Source: a bacterium (GTDB taxonomy: Bacteria; Patescibacteriota; Microgenomatia; JAADGY01). Taken from it: a stretch of 7,001 bases of DNA. Numbering within the stretch: position 1 is the stretch's first letter; the number at the start of each line of letters is the position of its first letter. Below are positions 1 through 5,969 of the stretch, one piece after another. The notes beneath the pieces are model-generated. The model was given only the letters and a program-made list of their open reading frames with translations. It was not told the DNA's origin and made no database searches. The stretch lies in NCBI GenBank assembly GCA_013152165.1, contig JAADGY010000074.1, positions 1 through 7,001 on the forward strand, in the 5' to 3' direction. Both the position numbers and the translations under genes were made by a program.

Positions 1-109
1 CGGAAACCACTTATAGTTGAAAATCAAAACCAGCATTTAAATCTTCAGGGTTAATTATTTGATCTGCAAAAACTTTAAACTTTTCACTTTGAACTTTTAA
101 TTAAATTTG
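1..109. other. Left-edge stretch without an identifiable gene
   Basis: This AT-rich stretch lies past the 3' end of the tRNA gene. It holds the heptamer repeat listed separately. Two short open tails cross it in opposite directions: on the plus strand a frame open from base 1 to a TAA at 52-54 (17 residues, RKPLIVENQNQHLNLQG), and on the minus strand a frame that closes with TAA at 14-16 and ends NPEDLNAGFDFQL. The minus frame has no ATG, GTG or TTG start, so it is not an intact gene. The plus frame could be the C-terminus of a gene that starts outside the window, but 17 residues are too few to decide. I see no intrinsic terminator for the tRNA here. Confidence 0.4.
72..99. repeat. Four-copy heptamer tandem repeat ACTTTNN
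   Basis: Read on the plus strand, ACTTTAA, ACTTTTC, ACTTTGA and ACTTTTA follow one another with exact 7-base periodicity; the first five bases are invariant and the last two vary. On the minus strand this is an AAAGTNN series that begins about 11 bases after the tRNA-Glu 3' end. The units are far too short for CRISPR and have no spacers. The function is unknown; a degenerate short tandem repeat, a protein-binding array, or simple low-complexity AT-rich DNA are all possible. Confidence 0.6.
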
Positions 110-183
110 TGACCCCGGCGGGATTCGAACCCGCGATCTTCAGGATGAGAACCTGATGTCCTAGGCCGCTAGACGACGGGGCC
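110..183 (-). tRNA. tRNA-Glu (anticodon CTC)
   Basis: The minus strand folds into a full cloverleaf. The acceptor stem is GGCCCCG with CGGGGTC (one G-T pair). The D stem is GTCT/GGAC, with GG in its loop. The anticodon stem is TCAGG/CCTGA around the loop TTCTCAT, which places CTC at positions 34-36. The T stem is GCGGG/CCCGC around TTCGAAT. CTC reads the glutamate codon GAG, and the TCGTCTAG D-arm start is typical of bacterial tRNA-Glu. The discriminator base is A and the next bases are CAAATT, so the CCA end is not encoded and must be added by a CCA-adding nucleotidyltransferase. The gene lies 142 bases after the lon stop codon on the same strand and probably has its own promoter. Confidence 0.95.
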
Positions 184-214
184 GCAAAATAATTTAATTG
201 TTAAGGCGAAAGTT

Positions 215-288
215 TGCTGTTTTATTATACCGACTAAATAAAGCTTTGAGTAATCGGATTAAGCGGTTCAAAAAAGTGGAAAACAGCA
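215..288. repeat. 9-bp inverted repeat bracketing the lon-tRNA intergenic region
   Basis: TGCTGTTTT at 215-223 is the exact reverse complement of AAAACAGCA at 280-288, with 56 bases between. Inside the pair are a smaller possible stem (CCG and ACT at 230-235 against AGT and CGG at 249-257, with a three-base bulge), the palindrome AAAGCTTT, and the TATAAT box assigned to the tRNA. There is no T-run after either arm, so it does not look like an intrinsic terminator. It could be a structured 3' end of the lon transcript, a processing signal, or chance in AT-rich DNA. Confidence 0.35.
224..252 (-). promoter_or_regulatory. Putative promoter of tRNA-Glu
   Basis: The minus strand carries a perfect TATAAT at 229-224. 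Seventeen bases upstream, at 252-247, is TACTCA, which matches the TTGACA consensus at only three positions, so the -35 box is weak. Transcription would start near 217, giving a leader of about 34 bases before the mature tRNA 5' end at 183. The -10 box is convincing; the assignment to the tRNA rests on its position and orientation. Read-through from lon is also possible, because no terminator is visible between them. Confidence 0.5.
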
Positions 289-325
289 GAGGTTGGGCTA
301 GCGGTTTTAAAAGTTAGTTGGAGAC

Positions 326-2716
326 TTATTTGGCTCTTGGCAGTTTGATGGGCTTGGTCAAGGCTTCTTTTAAGACTTGATCCATGTGGGTAACGAATTT
401 AAAGTTAAGCGCCTTTTTGACATCCGGCTGGACTTTAATCAGGTTTTTCTTGTTATCTTTGGGTAAAATGATAGTTTTTAAACCGGCTCGATGGGCGGCG
501 ATGACTTTTTCCTTGACGCCGCCGATTTCCAACACCCTACCCCGCAAGGTGATTTCGCCGGTCATGCCAACGTCTTTTTTAACCGGAATTTTGGTCAAGG
601 CAGAAACAATGGCGGTGGCGATAGCTACGCCGGCTGATGGACCGTCTTTGGGAACGGCGCCTTCCGGCACATGAATATGCAGATCTATTTCCTGGTAGAA
701 GTTTTTCTTTAAGCCCAGTTCCTGCCAGCGGCTGCGGACGTAGGAAAGGGCGGCCTGGCCGGATTCGCGCATCACATCTCCCAGCTGGCCGGTAAGGATT
801 AGGTTGCCCTTGCCCGGCATCGGCGTAACCTCGATGAATAAAATCTCACCGCCGCTGGAAGTCCAGGCTAAGCCGGTGGCGATGCCGATCATGTTTTTTT
901 GCTCCGGCAGGGTTTGGTTGTAAAGGCGCGGACCAAGCATGCGGTGGATGGCGGTTAGAGTCAACTGCGGATTGTATTTTTTATTTTCAGCTTTGCGGCG
1001 GGCGATTTTGCGCATGATTTTGGCGATTTGCCTTTCCAGTTCGCGAACGCCGGCTTCACGAGTGTAGTAGCGGATAATCTCGCGCAGAATTTTGTCTGAA
1101 AAAACAATATCTTTGGTGGTTAGGCCATGGTTTTTCAACTGTTTGGGGACCAGGTATCTTTTGGCTATCTGAAGCTTTTCATCCTCGGTGTATCCGGGAA
1201 AGCGGATAACTTCCAGCCTGTCTCTTAGAGCCGGCGGGACGGTATCCAAAACATTGGCGGTGCAAACAAACATGACTTTAGACAGATCAAAGGGGGCATC
1301 TACATAATGATCAACAAATTCTTTGTTTTGCTCCGGGTCCAAAACTTCCAAAAGGGCGGATGATGGATCGCCTCGAAAATCGGTGCCAAGCTTATCGACC
1401 TCATCCAACATAATGACCGGGTTGCGGGTGCCGACACTGCGGATAGCTTGGACGATGCGGCCGGGCATAGCGCCAACGTAGGTGCGGCGGTGGCCGCGGA
1501 TTTCAGCCTCGTCCTTGACTCCACCTAAACTAACCCTGACAAATTTGCGGCCTAAAGCTCTGGCAATTGAACGGCCGACCGAGGTTTTACCAACACCTGG
1601 GGGGCCGACAAAACACAAAATGGTTGGTTTATAATTTTGATCTTTGGCTTTTTTAGAGTTGCCGTTTTTTTTAAGCTTCATGACGGCTAGGTGTTCAAGA
1701 ATTCTTTCTTTAACTTCTTCCAAACCGTAATGATCCTCATCTAGTATTTTTTTGGCCTTAGAGATAACCAGCGAGTCGGGAGTTTCTTTGCCCCAAGGCA
1801 GTTCGGCCATAATTTCTAGATAAGTTCTGATGTATGAATGTTCCGGATGCATCGGCGGCATTTGCTTAAGGCGCTTAAATTCCTTCATGCATTTTTGATA
1901 TGTGTCCTTGGGCATGCCGGCCTTTTTAAGCTTGGCTTTTAATTGGCCAATGCCTTCGTCTTCTTCGACCTCGGCACCCAGTTTGTTAAGCTCTTTTTCA
2001 ATAGTCTTTTTTCTTTCCCGCAAAACCACTTCCCGCATCGACCGGCTCATTTTTTCTTGGGTTTTGGTGACGATTTTCTTTTCGATTTCGGCGATCTGGA
2101 TTTCTCTAGAAATGAATTTAGCGATTTGAACCAGCCGGTTTTTAACATCCAGCTCTTCAAGTAATTGCTGTCTTTCTTTGTGGTTTATATCCAAAAAGAA
2201 AGCCAGCTGGTCGGCAAACTCGGCCGGGTTGGTGGTCGACATCAAACGCATCGAAACCATAACATCGATTTGCTTGCCTAGCTTCAATATCTCGCGGAAC
2301 TGGCCTAAAAGATACTTCATTAAGGCCAGAGTTTCTTCGTCGCGGACAACTCTTTCATTAACAACTTCGGTGTCGACCAAGAAAAACGGTTCGGTGGCGT
2401 GCCATTTGATAATTTTGGCTCGGTACAGCCCTTTAATGAAAACATTTAAATCCCGCTCGGTTTTAATGACGTTTTCGATCCGGCCGATAACGCCAAGCTG
2501 ATATAGGTGGTCGGGGGTCGGCCTGGAAACGGTCGGGTCTTTTTGGGCGGTTAAAAAGATAAGCCGGTTGGTGTTAAAGGATGACTCGACGGCCATAACC
2601 GATTTTGACCGGCCGAAGTTATAGACCACCTCGTTGTGGGGGAAAAGCATGCCTTCCCGAATCGGGGCTAATGGCAAAGAAAACCGTTTGGGTTGAGGTT
2701 GATTAGTTTTTACCAT
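326..2716 (-). CDS. lon: ATP-dependent protease Lon (LonA)
   Basis: Lon is a cytoplasmic hexameric AAA+ serine protease that unfolds and degrades misfolded and short-lived regulatory proteins. The 796-residue length is normal for LonA (E. coli 784). The N-terminal substrate-binding domain covers roughly 13-205 (LPLAPIREGMLFPH start), followed by a charged helical region at about 205-300. The AAA+ module has Walker A GPPGVGKT (371-378), Walker B VIMLDEVDK (434-442), sensor-1 Asn488, a probable arginine finger at Arg500 and sensor-2 Arg558 in GVRELER. The protease domain has the catalytic Ser694 in PKDGPSAG and Lys737 in GGVKEK; their 43-residue spacing equals that of E. coli S679/K722. All key residues are present, so the enzyme should be active. 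The ATG at 2716 has no Shine-Dalgarno sequence; it is supported by the conserved N-terminus beginning just downstream and by a promoter ending next to it. A CIRCE operator overlaps that promoter, implying HrcA-controlled heat-shock expression. Confidence 0.98.
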   Translation of the reverse strand: MVKTNQPQPKRFSLPLAPIREGMLFPHNEVVYNFGRSKSVMAVESSFNTNRLIFLTAQKDPTVSRPTPDHLYQLGVIGRIENVIKTERDLNVFIKGLYRAKIIKWHATEPFFLVDTEVVNERVVRDEETLALMKYLLGQFREILKLGKQIDVMVSMRLMSTTNPAEFADQLAFFLDINHKERQQLLEELDVKNRLVQIAKFISREIQIAEIEKKIVTKTQEKMSRSMREVVLRERKKTIEKELNKLGAEVEEDEGIGQLKAKLKKAGMPKDTYQKCMKEFKRLKQMPPMHPEHSYIRTYLEIMAELPWGKETPDSLVISKAKKILDEDHYGLEEVKERILEHLAVMKLKKNGNSKKAKDQNYKPTILCFVGPPGVGKTSVGRSIARALGRKFVRVSLGGVKDEAEIRGHRRTYVGAMPGRIVQAIRSVGTRNPVIMLDEVDKLGTDFRGDPSSALLEVLDPEQNKEFVDHYVDAPFDLSKVMFVCTANVLDTVPPALRDRLEVIRFPGYTEDEKLQIAKRYLVPKQLKNHGLTTKDIVFSDKILREIIRYYTREAGVRELERQIAKIMRKIARRKAENKKYNPQLTLTAIHRMLGPRLYNQTLPEQKNMIGIATGLAWTSSGGEILFIEVTPMPGKGNLILTGQLGDVMRESGQAALSYVRSRWQELGLKKNFYQEIDLHIHVPEGAVPKDGPSAGVAIATAIVSALTKIPVKKDVGMTGEITLRGRVLEIGGVKEKVIAAHRAGLKTIILPKDNKKNLIKVQPDVKKALNFKFVTHMDQVLKEALTKPIKLPRAK

Positions 2717-2720
2717 GCTG

Positions 2721-2747
2721 TTAGCAGTCTATCATATTAAGTGCTAA
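2721..2747 (-). promoter_or_regulatory. CIRCE operator (HrcA binding site) of lon
   Basis: Read along lon, the sequence is TTAGCACTT, nine bases (AATATGATA), then GACTGCTAA. The CIRCE consensus is TTAGCACTC-N9-GAGTGCTAA. Each arm differs at one position, so 16 of 18 arm bases match, and the 9-base spacer is exact. CIRCE is bound by the repressor HrcA, which loses activity on heat shock and classically controls groESL and dnaK. Here the element ends four bases before the lon ATG and overlaps the spacer and -10 region of the promoter, the right place to block RNA polymerase. Its upstream arm contains the TAG stop of the DUF4340 gene. Whether hrcA exists in this genome cannot be seen from the window. 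Confidence 0.88.
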
Positions 2748-2754
2748 TGGTCAA
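2726..2754 (-). promoter_or_regulatory. Putative sigma-70-type promoter of lon
   Basis: TTGACC at 2754-2749 matches five of six -35 positions. A 17-base spacer leads to TAGACT at 2731-2726, four of six for the -10 box. A better -10-like hexamer, TATGAT (2736-2731, five of six), lies inside the CIRCE spacer but is only 12 bases from TTGACC, so it would have to work without that -35. Either choice puts the start of transcription within about 10 bases of the lon ATG, giving an almost leaderless mRNA. The -35 box lies inside the last codons of the DUF4340 gene. Confidence 0.55.
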
Positions 2755-3700
2755 GCGGGGCCGGAGTCGAAGATACAGTTAGTTCCTCTGCTTTTAAAAC
2801 AAGCCTGTCTTTAATCCCCGGGCTTATCTGCCAAAGATAACCAGGCAGATAATCGGTTGCCAACCAAAGGTTTTGGTTGTTTTTTTCCGAATAAACCGAT
2901 AGGTTGACGGTTTTTTGATTAAAGGCGGCTTTGATGGATAAAAGAGGCCGCGAGTTTAATTGTACCTGATTGATTGATTTTACTGCATCACCCCGCAGAT
3001 TTTTTAAATTATCCAGCCATCTTTCCAGCTTAACCTGGCTTATTTTCTGGCCTTGAAGATACCATTGGCCGTTGTTTTTGGCCAAGCTGATTTCTTTCTT
3101 TTTGGCAGAGTCGGTGGCTTGCAAAGAGGCAAGATCGTTTATTGTATAGGAAAGGCTGGACAAGGGACTGTATAGAATTGGATCGGAAGGCACCAGAACA
3201 AACCTGTCAACTCCCTCTAACAAAAGAACCGGGCCGTCAGCCTCGAACATGACATAGGTGCTTTGGAAATCAGGAGCCATTTTACCAACATAAAGGCTTA
3301 CAGCCGATTGGGGAGTGTGCCAAATAAGCGTTGTTTTGGTTTTTTTATCCAGCTTGAAGCGGTCCAGGAACTGGGGGTTGGTTGAAATAATGGGAAGCGT
3401 TGATAAAGAAGTCAGGCTTGTTATTATTTTTTCAACCAGCGAATAATCAGCCGGCAGAATTTTTTCGTCCTGCTTATACCACCATTTGTCTTGATTAAAG
3501 GTAAGGGAGTAATTGGTTTTTGAATCTGACGGGGCAAACTGAAAATCAATCTGGTTGATGGATTGGCGGTAAAGAGGGTTGGCGTAGGTGTTTTGGGGGC
3601 CAAATATTTTGCTGGAGGTTATCTTGAAAACAAAAAAGAAAGCCAACAACAAAAGCAGAATGAAAACAAGCAGGTAATGTTTTAGTTTGATTGGCTTCAT
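2744..3700 (-). CDS. DUF4340 domain protein, membrane-anchored, GldG-associated
   Basis: This is a 318-residue protein (321 if the earlier ATG is used) with a short basic N-terminus, one membrane helix (about residues 11-29 of the longer form, HYLLVFILLLLLAFFFVF) and a large domain predicted to lie outside the membrane. Two similar units are visible, a pattern I associate with DUF4340: one near residues 65-165 (NQDKWWYKQ, then LPADYSLVEKIITSL, FKLD, VGKMAPDFQSTYV) and a weaker one near 205-300 (NNGQWYLQGQKISQVKLERW). There are no cysteines. DUF4340 proteins commonly follow gldG-like genes; their biochemical role is unknown. The ATG at 3700 is preferred because it forms an ATGA overlap with the GldG-like gene stop, as at other junctions here, and has a weak GGA upstream; an ATG at 3709 would add MDR. 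The 3' end carries the lon -35 box and one CIRCE arm. Confidence 0.85.
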   Translation of the reverse strand: MKPIKLKHYLLVFILLLLLAFFFVFKITSSKIFGPQNTYANPLYRQSINQIDFQFAPSDSKTNYSLTFNQDKWWYKQDEKILPADYSLVEKIITSLTSLSTLPIISTNPQFLDRFKLDKKTKTTLIWHTPQSAVSLYVGKMAPDFQSTYVMFEADGPVLLLEGVDRFVLVPSDPILYSPLSSLSYTINDLASLQATDSAKKKEISLAKNNGQWYLQGQKISQVKLERWLDNLKNLRGDAVKSINQVQLNSRPLLSIKAAFNQKTVNLSVYSEKNNQNLWLATDYLPGYLWQISPGIKDRLVLKAEELTVSSTPAPLDH

Positions 3701-5220
3701 TCTGTCCATATTAAGCGTTTATGATAAAAGCGATTAAGTAAATAAATCAAAGCGGCCAGGTTGATAAGGACCAAAACCGGTGAAGCTAGGATGGATATTT
3801 TATAGGCCTGCTTTTGTGAAGGGGAAAGGTCTTTCAGGGATCTGGTTAGAATGGTTTTTGACCTTAAAAGTATCAACCTCTCATCAAAAGCCAGCAGATC
3901 AACTAAATCCAAAGCCAGCTTAAGGTTTTGGGGATAGCGTTTGATAATGTCGTCGGCGGCCAGGTCGGCATCGGCCAGGATTATGACCTTGCCGGCGTTT
4001 TGAGGCTGGTAAAGCAGGGCCGAAACGGCTTGATCGGTTTTTGATGGATCAAATTTAAAGGTGCCGGGCTGGATACTGCAAGGGCAGGTAACCTTGTTGA
4101 TGTTTTTAAAAGTAACGATGGGGGTGTAATCGGAGTTTTTAGCGTCAAACTCCAGGTAAGAAGTCCAAGGGAAAACCGAGCCGATAATATCGTTTTTCCA
4201 AGCCAGATCTTGGTTAACATCGGACGGCTTGGCTTTCAGCCAAAAACCATAATATTGAAAGACGGGGAAGGGGATGTTGGGAGAGGTGAAACTTATGACT
4301 TCGCCCTTTTTAGCCAAAAGCAGTTTTTGGGGCATGTCAACCTGGAAGGCTTGAAGAAGGTTTTTGTGTTTGGCAAAGTTAAAAATCGGCATAAAGTTAT
4401 CGTCAAGGCTCATGCCGTCAGCAAAGATAACGATGTTTTTGTTTTGGGCCTGCCATTTTTTGAGTTTTTCTATTTCGGTTTCCTGCCAAGTGGATTGGGG
4501 GTTGTAAATAAAGATGGCTTTGGCTTTTTGCTTATCAAGGTTTTGCAAATCCTGGTCGGCGATGGAGATGTTAACTAGGTTATAATTTTTGGCCAGCTCT
4601 TGCCTAAAAAACTTTGATTTATCCCATTTTTCCTGATGATTGTCGGATAGATACAGCTTGGCTTGGTGCGAGGCGGTGATTTTTAACAGCCGGCGGATGA
4701 ACTCATACTCAAAGGTGTCGATTTTGTCAAAAACCGGGATGGTTTCGGTTCGGTCGGTAAAAGATAAGACCAAGCCAAAGTAGCCTTTTTTAGTTTGAAA
4801 TTGATCATTTTCAATAACGGTGAACTCGACCTCAGGCAGGTTATAGTTTTTGGCCTCCTGCTGTTTTTGGGCATCTTTATCCGGATCATAGACAAGAACC
4901 TTAAGCTTGCCATGGGAAATGCGCTGCATGGTTAAAAGCGAGGTCAAGACATAGTTTTTCAAGGGGACAAACTTGCCCGGAACCTTGCTGGAAACATAAA
5001 CTTTGACTAAAACCTGATCCGGCAGCTGGGTCAAAATCTGACGGGTAACGGGGGATAAGCTAAAGCGCTTGTCTTGGGTCAGGTCCAGTCGATAAAAACC
5101 CAGGTTAAAGGCGACAAGGTTGACTAAGACAAAAAGGGTGATTAAAACAGCGGCTTCAAAGCGGCGGCCGGGCAGAATGGGTTTAATTAAGTTAGAAAAA
5201 CTAATTTTTATCCTGGTCAT
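3697..5220 (-). CDS. GldG-family ABC transporter auxiliary protein
   Basis: This 507-residue protein has one membrane helix near each end (about 22-42 and 474-496), with basic residues on the outer side of both. That predicts cytoplasmic tips and a domain of roughly 430 residues outside the membrane. The segment after the first helix (RLDLTQDKRFSLSPVTRQIL, 44-63) is the hallmark start of GldG-like proteins. Other family features are VLVKVYVS (70-77), DTFEYEFIRRLLKIT (168-182), a degenerate form of the usual GHGE region (LSDNHQEKW, 191-199), the sheet-helix segment KAIFIYNP...KNIVIFADG (234-269), and near the C-terminus KVIILADADLA and LLAFDERLILLRSK. It probably works with the ATPase and permease encoded before it; the substrate is unknown. 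Its only two cysteines form a CPC motif (379-381). The ATG at 5220 overlaps the permease stop as ATGA, with no Shine-Dalgarno motif. Confidence 0.9.
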   Translation of the reverse strand: MTRIKISFSNLIKPILPGRRFEAAVLITLFVLVNLVAFNLGFYRLDLTQDKRFSLSPVTRQILTQLPDQVLVKVYVSSKVPGKFVPLKNYVLTSLLTMQRISHGKLKVLVYDPDKDAQKQQEAKNYNLPEVEFTVIENDQFQTKKGYFGLVLSFTDRTETIPVFDKIDTFEYEFIRRLLKITASHQAKLYLSDNHQEKWDKSKFFRQELAKNYNLVNISIADQDLQNLDKQKAKAIFIYNPQSTWQETEIEKLKKWQAQNKNIVIFADGMSLDDNFMPIFNFAKHKNLLQAFQVDMPQKLLLAKKGEVISFTSPNIPFPVFQYYGFWLKAKPSDVNQDLAWKNDIIGSVFPWTSYLEFDAKNSDYTPIVTFKNINKVTCPCSIQPGTFKFDPSKTDQAVSALLYQPQNAGKVIILADADLAADDIIKRYPQNLKLALDLVDLLAFDERLILLRSKTILTRSLKDLSPSQKQAYKISILASPVLVLINLAALIYLLNRFYHKRLIWTE

Positions 5221-5969
5221 AGGATTTTGTCTTTGCGGTTTAACCTAATAATGATCAGCTCTAAAAACAAAAGAGGCAGAGTTAAAAAGAAAACAAGGTC
5301 GGAAACAGCCGGAGTGCCTAAAAGAAAGGACTGGTAGTGGTTTTTGAAACTAAAGGCCGCCAATGATTGGCTGATAAGCTCCGGCAGGCGGTCAAGGATA
5401 AAGCCGGTGCCGGCCAGATAGATAACAAACAAGGAAAAAAGGGTGAATAAAAACGAGATAATCATGTTTTTAAAATAAAGTGAGATAAAAATGCCATAGG
5501 TGTAAAAGGCGGCAAAAAGCAGGAAACTGCCCAAAAAGGCCGAGGCGGTTAGGCCAAAATCTATCGGGCCAAGCAGGCTGACGATGACAACAAAGGGAAT
5601 CAGGCTGATGATGACGATTAAATAAATAATAAGTCCGGTGATGATTTTAGCCAAAGCCAGCTGGGCCGGCGAGGTGGGCAGGGACAAAAGCAGCTCCAGG
5701 GTTTGTTTTTGGCGCTCTTCGACAAAGGTTTTCATACTTAGGGCCGAGGCTAAAATCAAAACCCCCCACTGCAGGCTAAGAAAAAAGTCGGTTAAGTCAG
5801 CCTGGCCGATAAGAAAAAAGTTTTGCAAAAACAGCCATAACAAAACCAAATCAAAAACGCCGATAAGCAGATAACCGGCAGGGGACAGAAAAAAAGCTTT
5901 CAAATCCTTAAGGACCAAGCCTATCATCGGCCGGCAGTTAATAAATTTAATCTTTGGCTTTTTGATCAT
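5217..5969 (-). CDS. ABC-2 type permease, GldF family
   Basis: This is a 250-residue integral membrane protein with six probable helices (about 29-52, 61-79, 107-131, 141-162, 168-192 and 220-240), the usual count for an ABC-2 permease half. KDLKAFFLSPAGYLLIGVF (21-39) matches the typical GldF start of an amphipathic helix, an S-P pair and the first helix. The segment MKTFVEERQKQTLELLLSLP (79-98) is the characteristic EER...TLELL motif of this family. It should form the membrane channel powered by the ATPase encoded before it. The start is uncertain. ATG at 5969 overlaps the ATPase gene by 23 bases; ATG at 5927 (residue 15, MIGLVLKDLK) fits the usual family N-terminus better and would leave a 19-base gap. 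Neither has a Shine-Dalgarno sequence. Confidence 0.93.
   Translation of the reverse strand: MIKKPKIKFINCRPMIGLVLKDLKAFFLSPAGYLLIGVFDLVLLWLFLQNFFLIGQADLTDFFLSLQWGVLILASALSMKTFVEERQKQTLELLLSLPTSPAQLALAKIITGLIIYLIVIISLIPFVVIVSLLGPIDFGLTASAFLGSFLLFAAFYTYGIFISLYFKNMIISFLFTLFSLFVIYLAGTGFILDRLPELISQSLAAFSFKNHYQSFLLGTPAVSDLVFFLTLPLLFLELIIIRLNRKDKIL

Noticed and set aside
1..54. Possible C-terminus of a plus-strand gene (17 residues ending at 52-54)
   Set aside because: Too short to recognise, and the opposite strand is equally open over the same bases, so neither direction can be supported.
14..99. Minus-strand frame ending NPEDLNAGFDFQL
   Set aside because: It looks protein-like but has no ATG, GTG or TTG start before the upstream in-frame stop, and part of it is made of the heptamer repeat. 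A gene remnant cannot be excluded.
72..99. CRISPR-like array
   Set aside because: Units are 7 bases long with no spacers, and no cas gene is present.
110..183. tRNA-Glu as an integration site for a mobile element
   Set aside because: No second copy of the tRNA 3' end, no integrase and no phage-like gene is present in the window; only DNA beyond position 1 could show one.
289..325. Intrinsic terminator after lon
   Set aside because: The sequence after the stop codon has T-rich patches but no GC-rich hairpin directly followed by a T-run.
384..674. Open frames on the plus strand inside lon, and similar ones inside the transporter genes
   Set aside because: They are antisense or out-of-frame shadows of strongly recognised genes and show no recognisable protein family features.
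3697..5219. Recoding of TGA as glycine, as in Gracilibacteria
   Set aside because: TGA works as a normal stop at 3697-3699 and 5217-5219 with the next gene starting there, and conserved glycines such as those of the Walker A motifs are encoded by GGN.
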